Of a stretch of DNA of 57,863 nucleotides, positions 44,877-55,913 are shown piece by piece. Position numbers and translations under genes: made by a program. Source of the stretch: Piromyces finnis (Eukaryota; Neocallimastigomycota; Neocallimastigomycetes; Neocallimastigales; Neocallimastigaceae); assembly GCA_002104945.1 (NCBI GenBank), contig MCFH01000011.1:1017501-1075363 (forward strand). Direction: 5' to 3'. Numbering within the stretch: the first letter of the stretch is position 1; each line of letters opens with the position of its first letter. Under the pieces are notes generated by a model. The model was not told where the DNA came from. It saw only the letters and a list, made by a program, of their open reading frames with translations, and did no database searches.

Positions 44877-45527
44877 TAAAATTGGCGATATTAACGCTTC
44901 TAAAGCATAAAATCAATTAATTTCAATATCAACCTAATATATATAATATAAAGAAAAATCATAAAAAAAAGTATAATACTAACAATAATAATAATAAACT
45001 ATCAGAATTTTAAAATAATTTATTAACATTTAAATATAGAATAAATAATAAAAAGTTAAAATAAAATAATAATAATAATAATTTATTTATAAAAAATGAA
45101 AAAAATGAAAAAAAAAAAAAAAAGAAATGAAAAATTCATAATTTTAAATATCCTAAAACTATTAAAAAAAATGTAATGTATAAAAACTATCAACATAATT
45201 TTTTTATAATATTTATTAAAACAAATATAGAAAAATCAAAAAAAATCAAATATATATACATATACATATTTCCTTTATTGAGTGAAAAAGGAGATAGGTA
45301 TATATATAATATTAATATGTAGAATAATATTTATCTTTTATATAATCTATTGAAGTTTTGTGATAATTAAAAGTAATTAACATAAAACTTTTATTTATTT
45401 TAATATTAATAAAAATATCTAAAACCCAAAAAAGTTGAATTTGATTTATGTATATAATATTGAGTTTTCATAGTTTCTTTTAAAATTTTGTTAATATTTA
45501 TTTTAAAATAATAATTAAAATAAATAA
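44877..45527. other. Permease 3' flank and tRNA 3' flank
   Basis: AT-rich. 45437-45527 is the 3' flank of tRNA-Cys 2 and matches the flanks of the other two copies. The rest is likely the permease 3' UTR and spacer. No gene is seen. Confidence 0.6.
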
Positions 45528-45599
45528 AGGGGCGTTCCGGATTTGAACCGAAGACCTATTGATCTGCAGTCAATTGCTCTACCGCTGAGCTAACACCCC
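45528..45599 (-). tRNA. trnC-GCA: tRNA-Cys (GCA), copy 2
   Basis: Identical to 37054-37125 on the minus strand, with about 90 bp of shared 3' flank and about 16 bp of similar 5' flank. An E5 LTR begins 66 bp upstream. Confidence 0.97.
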
Positions 45600-45665
45600 T
45601 TTTACGTTATTTTTGATAAATAATGAAATTAATAAATATAAAATTATTATTATACCTGATTTTTA

Positions 45666-46764
45666 TGTCACGAATACTAGTGAAATTACAATTTCAAGAT
45701 CACTTGGAATTGTGAAATCACTTATGAAAATTCAAAATCAACAAATATTTTATTTTCAAATAAATTATAAAATTTTATTAAGAAATATTTAAAAATTTAG
45801 AAAAGGTTAAAATATGACCTTAACCCTTAATAATTTTTATAATAAATAACTTTAACCCTTATCGTTAAAATGGAATAAGGAAAAACACGCGTATCTCCTC
45901 AACGAATGACGATTTTTGAATAAAAATATTTTGGTTATAATTACGTTCGTTAGAAAGCCACGCTCGAGACAAACAACATATCTTAAAATCAGGTCAATAT
46001 CTCTGCTGGTTCACGAGATATTCCAATTTAAAGATATTTTGTTAGCAATGATTAATTGTTTATTCAGAGAATGATCACCCCTGATATATCAAACATAAAT
46101 CATTCACTCAAAGTATAAAAAATTATTGTTTAATTAAATTAAAATTATTTTCCGGAACTAATTAACTTTATTTTATAATAATTATTTCAACAACATAATT
46201 TATAATCTTTGAACTAGAGGATTATAATTATTAATATTATATTCAATGAATTATATTATAATTAAGAAATAATTAATATTATGAATATTATAAACAATAG
46301 TTATTTTTTAATAATTAGGAATAAGTCTTAAGTTTAGTTTAAGTATTATAAAATATATTATGAATATAATCATGTATTGAAAAGTTATTTTATTATTAAA
46401 TGTAAAATTACAAATAGTATAAATAGTTTAGAATAGTTTATGAAATTAAAATCTTTGTAAAGATTATTAACCAAAAATTATTAACTATAAATTATTAACT
46501 AAAGATTATTAACTATAGATTATTAACTATTAATAATAATTAATACTTAATGAGTATTACTATTAAATAATCTTATTATTATATATATTCTTTAAATAAA
46601 ATAAAAAGGAATTATTTTAACTATAATACATAATTTAATTATTCATTTATAAATCAATTAAGATTATTTTAATAAAACATTTTTTTTCTAACCTAGTTAT
46701 CTTTTAACCTTTTATTTAATTTGATATTTTAATATTAAATTATAAGTTTAGTAAAACTTTTACA
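45666..46764 (+). mobile_element. Tandem E5 LTR a
   Basis: 1099 bp, TGTCACG to TTTTACA, preceded (45661-45665) and followed (46765-46769) by TTTTA. The TATA and GTAAAGATTAT motifs are present, followed by an ATTATTAACTA-type minisatellite. It starts 66 bp from tRNA-Cys 2. Confidence 0.94.
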
Positions 46765-46769
46765 TTTTA

Positions 46770-47868
46770 TGTCACGAATACTAGTGAAAATACAATTTCA
46801 AGATCACTTGGAATTGTGAAATCACTTATGAAAATTCAAAATCAACAAATATTTTATTTTCAAATAAATTATAAAATTTTATTAAGAAATATTTAAAAAT
46901 TTAGAAAAGGTTAAAATATGACCTTAACCCTTAATAATTTTTATAATAAATAACTTTAACCCTTATCGTTAAAATGGAATAAGGAAAAACACGCGTATCT
47001 CCTCAACGAATGACGATTTTTGAATAAAAATATTTTGGTTATAATTACGTTCGTTAGAAAGCCACGCTCGAGACAAACAACATATCTTAAAATCAGGTCA
47101 ATATCTCTGCTGGTTCACGAGATATTCCAATTTAAAGATATTTTGTTAGCAATGATTAATTGTTTATTCAGAGAATGATCACCCCTGATATATCAAACAT
47201 AAATCATTCACTCAAAGTATAAAAAATTATTGTTTAATTAAATTAAAATTATTTTCCGGAACTAATTAACTTTATTTTATAATAATTATTTCAACAACAT
47301 AATTTATAATCTTTGAACTAGAGGATTATAATTATTAATATTATATTCAATGAATTATATTATAATTAAGAAATAATTAATATTATGAATATTATAAACA
47401 ATAGTTATTTTTTAATAATTAGGAATAAGTCTTAAGTTTAGTTTAAGTATTATAAAATATATTATGAATATAATCATGTATTGAAAAGTTATTTTATTAT
47501 TAAATGTAAAATTACAAATAGTATAAATAGTTTAGAATAGTTTATGAAATTAAAATCTTTGTAAAGATTATTAACCAAAAATTATTAACTATAAATTATT
47601 AACTAAAGATTATTAACTATAGATTATTAACTATTAATAATAATTAATACTTAATGAGTATTACTATTAAATAATCTTATTATTATATATATTCTTTAAA
47701 TAAAATAAAAAGGAATTATTTTAACTATAATACATAATTTAATTATTCATTTATAAATCAATTAAGATTATTTTAATAAAACATTTTTTTTCTAACCTAG
47801 TTATCTTTTAACCTTTTATTTAATTTGATATTTTAATATTAAATTATAAGTTTAGTAAAACTTTTACA
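46770..47868 (+). mobile_element. Tandem E5 LTR b
   Basis: 1099 bp and almost identical to LTR a. Followed by TTTTA (47869-47873). The LTR plus TTTTA forms a 1104-bp tandem unit. Confidence 0.94.
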
Positions 47869-47873
47869 TTTTA

Positions 47874-49004
47874 TGTCACGAATACTAGTGAAAATACAAT
47901 TTCAAGATCACTTGGAATTGTGAAATCACTTATGAAAATTCAAAATCAACAAATATTTTATTTTCAAATAAATTATAAAATTTTATTAAGAAATATTTAA
48001 AAATTTAGAAAAGGTTAAAATATGACCTTAACCCTTAATAATTTTTATAATAAATAACTTTAACCCTTATCGTTAAAATGGAATAAGGAAAAACACGCGT
48101 ATCTCCTCAACGAATGACGATTTTTGAATAAAAATATTTTGGTTATAATTACGTTCGTTAGAAAGCCACGCTCGAGACAAACAACATATCTTAAAATCAG
48201 GTCAATATCTCTGCTGGTTCACGAGATATTCCAATTTAAAGATATTTTGTTAGCAATGATTAATTGTTTATTCAGAGAATGATCACCCCTGATATATCAA
48301 ACATAAATCATTCACTCAAAGTATAAAAAATTATTGTTTAATTAAATTAAAATTATTTTCCGGAACTAATTAACTTTATTTTATAATAATTATTTCAACA
48401 ACATAATTTATAATCTTTGAACTAGAGGATTATAATTATTAATATTATATTCAATGAATTATATTATAATTAAGAAATAATTAATATTATGAATATTATA
48501 AACAATAGTTATTTTTTAATAATTAGGAATAAGTCTTAAGTTTAGTTTAAGTATTATAAAATATATTATGAATATAATCATGTATTGAAAAGTTATTTTA
48601 TTATTAAATGTAAAATTGCAAATAGTATAAATAGTTTAGAATAGTTTATGAAATTAAAATCTTTGTAAAGATTATTAACCAAAAATTATTAACCATAAAT
48701 TATTAAATTATTAACTATAAATTATTAACTAAAGATTATTAACTATAAATTATTAACTATTAATAATAATTAATACTTAATGAGTATTACTACTAAATAA
48801 TCTTATTATTATATATTTTAGCAATATATCATTAAATAAAATAAAAGAAATTATTTTAACCATAATATATAATTTAATTATTCATTTATAAATCAATTAA
48901 GATTATTTTAATAAAACATTTTTTTTTCTAACCTAGTTATCTCTTAACCTTTTATTTAATTTGATATTTTAATATTAAATTATAAGTTTAGTAAAACTTT
49001 TACA
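47874..49004 (+). mobile_element. Tandem E5 LTR c
   Basis: 1131 bp; differs from a and b by a longer minisatellite and base changes in U5. Followed by TTTTA (49005-49009). Confidence 0.94.
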
Positions 49005-49009
49005 TTTTA

Positions 49010-50141
49010 TGTGAAGATATTAACTGGATTTAAAACAAATTCAGATAATATCTATAATTAATTAAACATAATAATTATAATTAAATAATTTCAATAATTA
49101 TTTTAAAACACTTTTAAAAGTCACCTTTTAAATTTTGATTCAGTGAAAGGGTTACGATTTCCAAAATTTAATATCAATACACTATAACCCTTAACCAAAA
49201 ATAAGCAAGTACGAAATAAGGTGTAACTCGCCAAAAACGATCGCTACGGCTGTAAGTGCTACGGTGATGAAACTAGGTTTATTGGAAAGCTTAGGAAGAA
49301 AGCTACAATTTGGTACAATCGCGGTCCTTCTAACTGATCATTTAAGGAAGTTATGATCATTTAAAGATTTTATTAGGTAAATTAAAATCAATATGATATC
49401 AAGTATGGATCATAAATATTTCTTATGACTTGATGAAATTAAAAATATATCAATAGGAATTTTAGTTATATTAATTTAATTAATGATAACGATTGTTACT
49501 AAAAATAGAACTAGACCCATTTAGGTGTAACAGTTAACACCTATAAATTAAATAATCTTAATTATTATAAAATAGGTTAACGGCAAGTTTTATTAGAAAT
49601 AATTTTGAAAATAATAATTATTTAATTATAACAAATATGTTATGGTAATATCAATTAATAATGATGAATTATTAATTGAATAGTTTTTATAATTACTAAT
49701 TAGGATCAACTGTTTAAATGATTAATCATATGTTTATTTTATTTTATGTCATGACAAACAAACAAACAAACAAACCATCTTATTACTTATTTAATTATAT
49801 TACTAATATATTACATGTAATACTTTATTCTTATTAATATCAATTTAATAATCTGAACAAAGAATATAAAAGAGAATGAATTGAATTCGATTTTAATTCT
49901 TTGTAAAGATTATAGTTATAATCTTAATTATATAGTTACTTATAATATCATTTATATTATTATTATTAAATAAATAAAAAATTTATAAAAAGTTATTTTA
50001 AAGTAAATATAAATTTTTCATTTTTCATTTGGGAGTTTAAGGTGTTATTTTATAATTAAATTTAATTTCTTAAAAAACATTTTTACTATATAATTAATAA
50101 CATTCTGACCTGGCCGCATAACCAAACCCAAAAACTTAACA
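49010..50141 (+). mobile_element. Solo LTR of family N at the end of the tandem array
   Basis: TGTGAAGATATTAACTGG to AACTTAACA, 1132 bp, flanked by TTTTA on both sides (49005-49009 and 50142-50146). TATAAAA at 49865 and GTAAAGATTAT at 49903-49913 are 38 nt apart, as in family E5. Confidence 0.9.
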
Positions 50142-50146
50142 TTTTA

Positions 50147-50899
50147 AGTTAACCCTAAAAGTAACTTAAAACAAGTTATAGTTTAATTAAGTACTTTACC
50201 AAAATTCTTAAATAAAATTAATCCTAAACACTGCATATATTTTGATTATTGAAAGAAAATAATAAACTTTAATTAATCGAGATCAAAATATATAACTTTT
50301 GTTAAATTAATTGTTAAATTAAATATTTAATAACTTCGTTAGTAAATTACACTTTAAAAGTAAACAAATATAATAATTCATGTTATAAAATAATATAATT
50401 AAACACCTTTATTAAAACATTAAAAATAATTATTACTTTAATTAATTGTAAAATAAACAACTTTTTATATTCTTTAACTTTTAATTATTTCTTTTATTGT
50501 TATTTCTAATTACTTTTATTGTAAATAGTTATTAATTTTATTGTTTTAATGTAAATAGTTTAAATTTAAAAGAAAATATAAATACATGTAAATATTCTTA
50601 TTTTAATCATTATTATTATTATTAATAAAGAAATATTATATAGTTAGATTAATATTTTATAATTTTAATAATCACTTTTAAATTAAATAAATAAAATTTT
50701 AAATAATTAAATATTAGAAAAACGAGTGTTTCTAATAAAACAATTTAGTGTTTTAATAAAACAATTTTATTAATTTTTATAAAAACAATTTTAAATTCTA
50801 ATCCATATAATTTATATAGTTATAATCAAAGATATAATATAATAATCACTTTTTGAAGTAAATTCAAAATTAAGATTATTATCAAATTATATCATTTAT
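50147..50899. other. AT-rich spacer
   Basis: No coding region, RNA gene or repeat end recognised. Confidence 0.55.
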
Positions 50900-51944
50900 T
50901 GATACGCTACTCATATAAAAACATAATAAAAACTAACTGAATAAATACGACTTAACCCATAGTGACTTATAATAAAAATAAATGATAATAACCCTTTAAA
51001 ATGAATGAATAATAATTTTATGAAAATATAACCCTTTCTTAAATAAATAATATTCTCTTTATTATAAATTCTGAGTAAAAACGACTTAATGGCGATGATA
51101 ATAAAATAAATTATTAAATAAAATAAAACGACTTAATCCAGAAATATATTAAAATAATAAAATAGTAATAAATAAATAAAAATGAATAAATAAACTAAAA
51201 ATAAAAATGGTATACATCAAATTATTAATTCTAGTGTTTTATCCAAGTGTTCCTTATAAATTCTTTTAAATTTATATATATAAATTAATAAATAAATAAT
51301 TGAGTAATTATTACTAAAAGTGATAAGCTTAAAACCTGGAAATAAAACAATAATAACAATTTTAAAGATAAAATACAGAACTCTTTTATGTTTCTGTATA
51401 AAATGAGTGTTTATAATAATTGATACTTTTAATATTTTAATTTTGTTATAATTTTATTTTAATTTTATTTTAATTTTAAATTTTAATTATTTTATTCAAG
51501 GTATTATACATTTAATAATTTAATGGTATTTAATGATAGTTTATAATAATTTTTAGTTTTAAACATTTAAGTAAAAGAAGATCAAATAAATAATATTTTA
51601 TAATACTAAAGTATAATTTTAATTTATTCTTTTTAATTTTAATAAAGAATAACAATAGGAATATTTCATAATTAAAAATAATAATACATGTAATAAATGA
51701 AAATGTATAAAAGAAAGATAAATTTCTCCTTTAATAAGGTGAATAATAAATAAATAATAAAAAGATAATAAAAAGATAATCTAAAACATAAGTAAAGAGT
51801 CTATTTTGAGTTTTAAAGAGATTTATTTGTTAATTATAAAACATATTCTATTTTATTTTAAATTTATTGTTTCATCATAAATACTAGAATTTATTATTTA
51901 TTAAAAATATTATATTATTCAAAAATATATCAGTTAAAGTATCA
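50900..51944. mobile_element. LTR-like block X, copy 3 (inverted arm)
   Basis: TGATACGC to AAGTATCA. It is the uninterrupted counterpart of 38861-40776 on the other strand. No clear target duplication. Confidence 0.65.
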
Positions 51945-53674
51945 TTTTTGATAACGAATTGGTTGTTATAACATAACTTTTCAAAATACTTCTTCTTCGT
52001 TATATCAAGGATACTAGTGGAATTTGCAATTTCAAGTGATCTTGAAATTGTGAAATTACGTTTAAAATAGTAAAAAATTAATTATTATCAAATTTTAAAA
52101 GATATAAAATTATATTATAGATATTATATTATAGATATTTAAAATTCTAAGTAACATGACTTTAACCCTTTCAAAAATTATTATAAACACTTTTAACCCT
52201 TAAGGTCATAATTCAATAACGAAAAACAATCGTATCTCGGTAACGAATTACGGTTTTTGAATAATAATGTTTGATGAAACAACATTCATTAGATAGCCAT
52301 GCTCAAGAACAACAACATATGTTAATACGAGCATAATATCTTTGCTGGTTCGCAAGATATCAACATTTAAAGATTTTTAAATACAAATGATTATTGATAA
52401 TTCAGAAAATGATCACCCCACCCCTAATTATCAATCATAAATCATTCTGTAAAATTAAAATAAAATAAATTAAATTATAATAATTCGAAGATAATAACTT
52501 TATTTTTAATACTTCAATAAATATTTCATAATCTTTGAATTAAAGGATTATGTTATTTTACCTACATATAATTATTTATATAATAATTATATAATAATTA
52601 GTATTAATATTATTGATATTTAGTTAATAAATATATATATTATTGTTATTCTTATGTTTAGTTTAATATTATTAAGTATATTATGAATATAAATCATGTA
52701 TTGAAAATTACATTTCCTCCATCAATCAGAGTAGGCCCCAAATGGTGGTTCTTAGAGAAACGTTGGCTCTTTCCTATTGCTAGGTGGTTTTGACCCTTCT
52801 GGTTTGTCATACTGAATCTTCAGCCTCGACGCTCACTGAAACTTAGTTTATTATTAAATTTTACAAAGAATATAAATGGTTTAGTTAATAATAATCTTTA
52901 CAAAGAATTAATTTTATGAATTTAAGATTATTATCAAATTTTATTATTAAGTTATATAATATTATATTATATAATTTAAGAATTATTTTTTTTATTTGTT
53001 AATAAAATTTCTAATAAAACATTTTCTTGACTTAGTTTAATTTTTACTTGTCTTTTAATTATAATTTAATATTTAATATTTAATAAGTTTTACTCAAAAA
53101 AATTTTCCATGAATTTATGTTTAATTTATAATATGATATAATATTTAATTTTATATTTAAATAATGGACATGTATTATTATAGTAAATAATATTATAAAA
53201 TAATAATCAATAATAATTTATATAGATTAATGATATTATAAGTGAAAGCATAGGTAAACAAACACTAATATTTTAGTGTTAGTATTAAAGTAAAATAATA
53301 TAATAAATATAATAAAAAATTAATAATAAAGAATTATTATATTTAAAATAGTCAAAAATAGTTTATAGTAATAAGAGAAATAAGGCGAACAAACACTTAT
53401 TATTATATATAACTAGTTTTATTCATTATTTAATTACTAATATATTTATAAATTTTAATAAAAAACATTATTTACAATATTAGCTTATATGAGTGGTTAT
53501 TATTTATTTATTATTGTAATACTTTTTATGTAAAATAACATAGTAAATCTATTTCTCTTATAGAAAATATAATAAACCTTCTACAATTTGATTTATGTAT
53601 ATAATATTGAGTTTTCATAGTTACTTTTAAAATTTTGTTAATATTTATTTTAAAATAATAATTAAAATAAACAA
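51945..53674 (-). repeat. Block Y: right arm of the large inverted repeat
   Basis: Near-perfect reverse complement of 37126-38860, including the GC-rich insert (52716-52843). The arm continues through the tRNA-Cys gene and about 18 bp of its 5' flank. Inverted arms about 12 kb apart enclose tRNA-Ser, the permease and the LTR array. Confidence 0.8.
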
Positions 53675-53746
53675 AGGGGCGTTCCGGATTTGAACCGAAG
53701 ACCTATTGATCTGCAGTCAATTGCTCTACCGCTGAGCTAACACCCC
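53675..53746 (-). tRNA. trnC-GCA: tRNA-Cys (GCA), copy 3
   Basis: Identical to the other two copies. The position 16-17 bp upstream that is occupied at copy 1 is empty here. The E5 element begins 66 bp upstream. Confidence 0.97.
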
Positions 53747-53812
53747 TTTTACGTTACTTTTGTTGTTAAGGAATGAACATAAATAGTTGAATTAGCTAGA
53801 ATTTTAGGAATT

Positions 53813-54846
53813 TGTCACGAATACTAGTGAAATTACAATTTCAAGATCACTTGGAATTGTGAAATCACTTATGAAAATTCAAAATCAACAAATATTTTAT
53901 TTTCAAATAAATTATAAAATTTTATTAAGAAATATTTAAAAATTTAGAAAAGGTTAAAATATGACCTTAACCCTTAATAATTTTTATAATAAATAACTTT
54001 AACCCTTATCGTTAAAATGGAATAAGAAAAAAACACGCGTATCTCCTCAACGAATGACGATTTTTGAATAAAAATATTTTGGTTATAATTACGTTCGTTA
54101 GAAAGCCACGCTCGAGACAAACAACATATCTTAAAATCATGTCAATATCTCTGCTGGTTCACGAGATATTCCAATTTAAAGATATTTTGTTAGCAATGAT
54201 TAATTGTTTATTCAGAGAATGATCACCCCTGATATATCAAACATAAATCATTCACTCAAAGTATAAAAAATTATTGTTTAATTAAATTAAAATTATTTTC
54301 CGGAACTAATTAACTTTATTTTATAATAATTATTTCAATAACATAATTTATAATCTTTGAACTAGAGGATTATAATTATTAATATTATATTCAATGAATT
54401 ATATTATAATTAAGAAATAATTAATATTATGAATATTATAAACAATAGTTATTTTTTAATAATTAGGAATAAGTCTTAAGTTTAGTTTAAGTATTATAAA
54501 ATATATTATGAATATAATCATGTATTGAAAAGTTATTTTATTATTAAATGTAAAATTACAAATAGTATAAATAGTTTAGAATAGTTTTATGAATTAAATC
54601 TTTGTAAAGATTATTAACTTATTAATACTTAATAAGTATTACTATTAAATAATCTTATTATTATATATATTCTTTAAATAAAATAAAAAGGAATTATTTT
54701 AACTATAATACATAATTTAATTATTCATTTATAAATCAATTAAGATTATTTTAATAAAACATTTTTTTTCTAACCTAGTTATCTTTTAACCTTTTATTTA
54801 ATTTAATATTTTAATATTAAATTATAAGTTTAGTAAAACTTTTACA
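53813..54846 (+). mobile_element. E5 5' LTR
   Basis: 1034 bp, TGTCACGAATACTAGTG to AAAACTTTTACA. TATAAATA lies at 54566-54573 and GTAAAGATTAT at 54604-54614, within a small hairpin AATCTTT-GT-AAAGATT. It lacks the minisatellite expansion of the other copies. It starts 66 bp upstream of tRNA-Cys 3. Confidence 0.95.
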
Positions 54847-54857
54847 ATAATCTTTAC
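54847..54857 (+). promoter_or_regulatory. E5 self-type primer-binding site
   Basis: ATAATCTTTAC abuts the LTR and is the exact 11-base reverse complement of GTAAAGATTAT in the LTR, which begins 38 nt after the start of the TATA box. Confidence 0.78.
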
Positions 54858-54898
54858 CGCGTTTTTTACCATAACTACCTTAGGAAAAAACTTAATTT

Positions 54899-54906
<8 letters not shown>

Positions 54907-54967
<61 letters not shown>
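54907..54967 (+). other. 61-nt A run fused to the gag start codon
   Basis: Uninterrupted A from 54907 to 54967; the last A is the first base of the gag ATG. A poly(A) leader directly before a start codon is rare. It may aid initiation or be a replication slippage product. Assembly length errors are possible. Confidence 0.85.
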
Positions 54968-54969
<2 letters not shown>

Positions 54970-55878
54970 ACTCAACCAACACCTAAACCAGTTCAACAAT
55001 TCCTAAAGCCTCAAGATTTAGAAGAATTTAAGAAAAATCTTTGTGGTGAATTAGACAAGTATATCACTCAACAATTGGATAAAAATACCACCTCCTTGTT
55101 AGAACGTATGGATGCTATGTTAAAGGAACTTAAGAGTCGTGCTAATTATACTGAAACCGAGGAATCTTCTACCGATTATGATGAAGATCATGATGTTATA
55201 ATGCGTAATAGAACCTATCCTATCAAACAAGTACCAGATCCAGGATTCTTTACTGGTGATACTACTCAGACTGAGTTATTCTGCGAACTCTGCCAAGCTA
55301 CCTTTAAAACTCCACCTAACAATCAACTATCTGAAGAAGTAAAAATTAACTTTGTTGTTGTTAGATTACGTGATTCTGCCAGAACTTGGTATCATATTAA
55401 ATATAAAGATGGTATTACTCCTATGACTATGAACGAACTATTAAGTGAATTAAACAAAGCTTTTTCAAATGTTACCAGTACCAAATTAGCCATGATTCAA
55501 TTAATAGAATTAAGACAAGCTTATGGAAAAGTGAACGATTATATTAACAAATTTAGAGATTTAAGTCGTTGTTTAGAGATAGATGACATTAGTCTTTCAC
55601 TAATATTTTTAAATGGTTTACATCCAAAATATAAGAATGAAATTAAGAAAGCTGATATTTTACCTAACACTTTAAGTGAAATGGTTACAAAGTGTATAAT
55701 TTTTGAAAATTCTCTTGCTACTAATAATAAATTAAATATCAATAATAATAATAATAAAAATCAACATTACAATAAGAGAAACAATAGGAAATTCAATAAG
55801 AATAAAACCCATTATCAAAATTCAAACAATAATAATAATTATGTCAATAAAGTTCAAAAGATGAACTCAAAAAACTAA
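54967..55878 (+). CDS. gag: E5 Gag
   Basis: An intact 303-residue frame. Residues about 15-60 are predicted helical (FKKNLCGELDKYITQQLDKNTTSLLERMDAMLKEL). Residues about 85-245 are a retrotransposon Gag capsid domain (FFTGDTTQTELFCELCQ ... DSARTWYH ... VNDYINKFRDLSRCLEI). The tail from about 250 is Asn/Lys-rich. There is no CCHC knuckle, unlike E1-E4, so the basic tail probably binds RNA. The frame ends TCA AAA AAC TAA, with the frameshift heptamer directly before the stop. Confidence 0.93.
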
Positions 55879-55913
55879 GAAATGAACTCTCAAGAGAGTC
55901 TAAGAGAGTTCAT
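55869..55913 (+). promoter_or_regulatory. E5 -1 ribosomal frameshift signal
   Basis: Slippery heptamer A AAA AAC (55869-55875) in the gag frame, stop TAA at 55876-55878, 6-nt spacer, then a perfect 10-bp stem: ATGAACTCTC (55882-55891) with GAGAGTTCAT (55904-55913) and a 12-nt loop. The loop contains a GAGAG that could also pair with CTCTC. After a -1 slip the pol frame is open to the window end. Confidence 0.87.

Noticed and set aside
46070-46110. Hammerhead-like CTGATRTAT motif in E5 LTRs
   Set aside because: The conserved GAAA and a third stem are absent, so no ribozyme core can be supported.
45780-48070. Telomere-like CCCTTA and TTAACC repeats in E5 LTRs
   Set aside because: Only short, non-tandem pairs inside each LTR; not a terminal array.
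45666-49004. A satellite DNA array
   Set aside because: The units are LTRs with TG...CA ends, TATA box and TTTTA target duplications, and they match the E5 LTR of a coding element.
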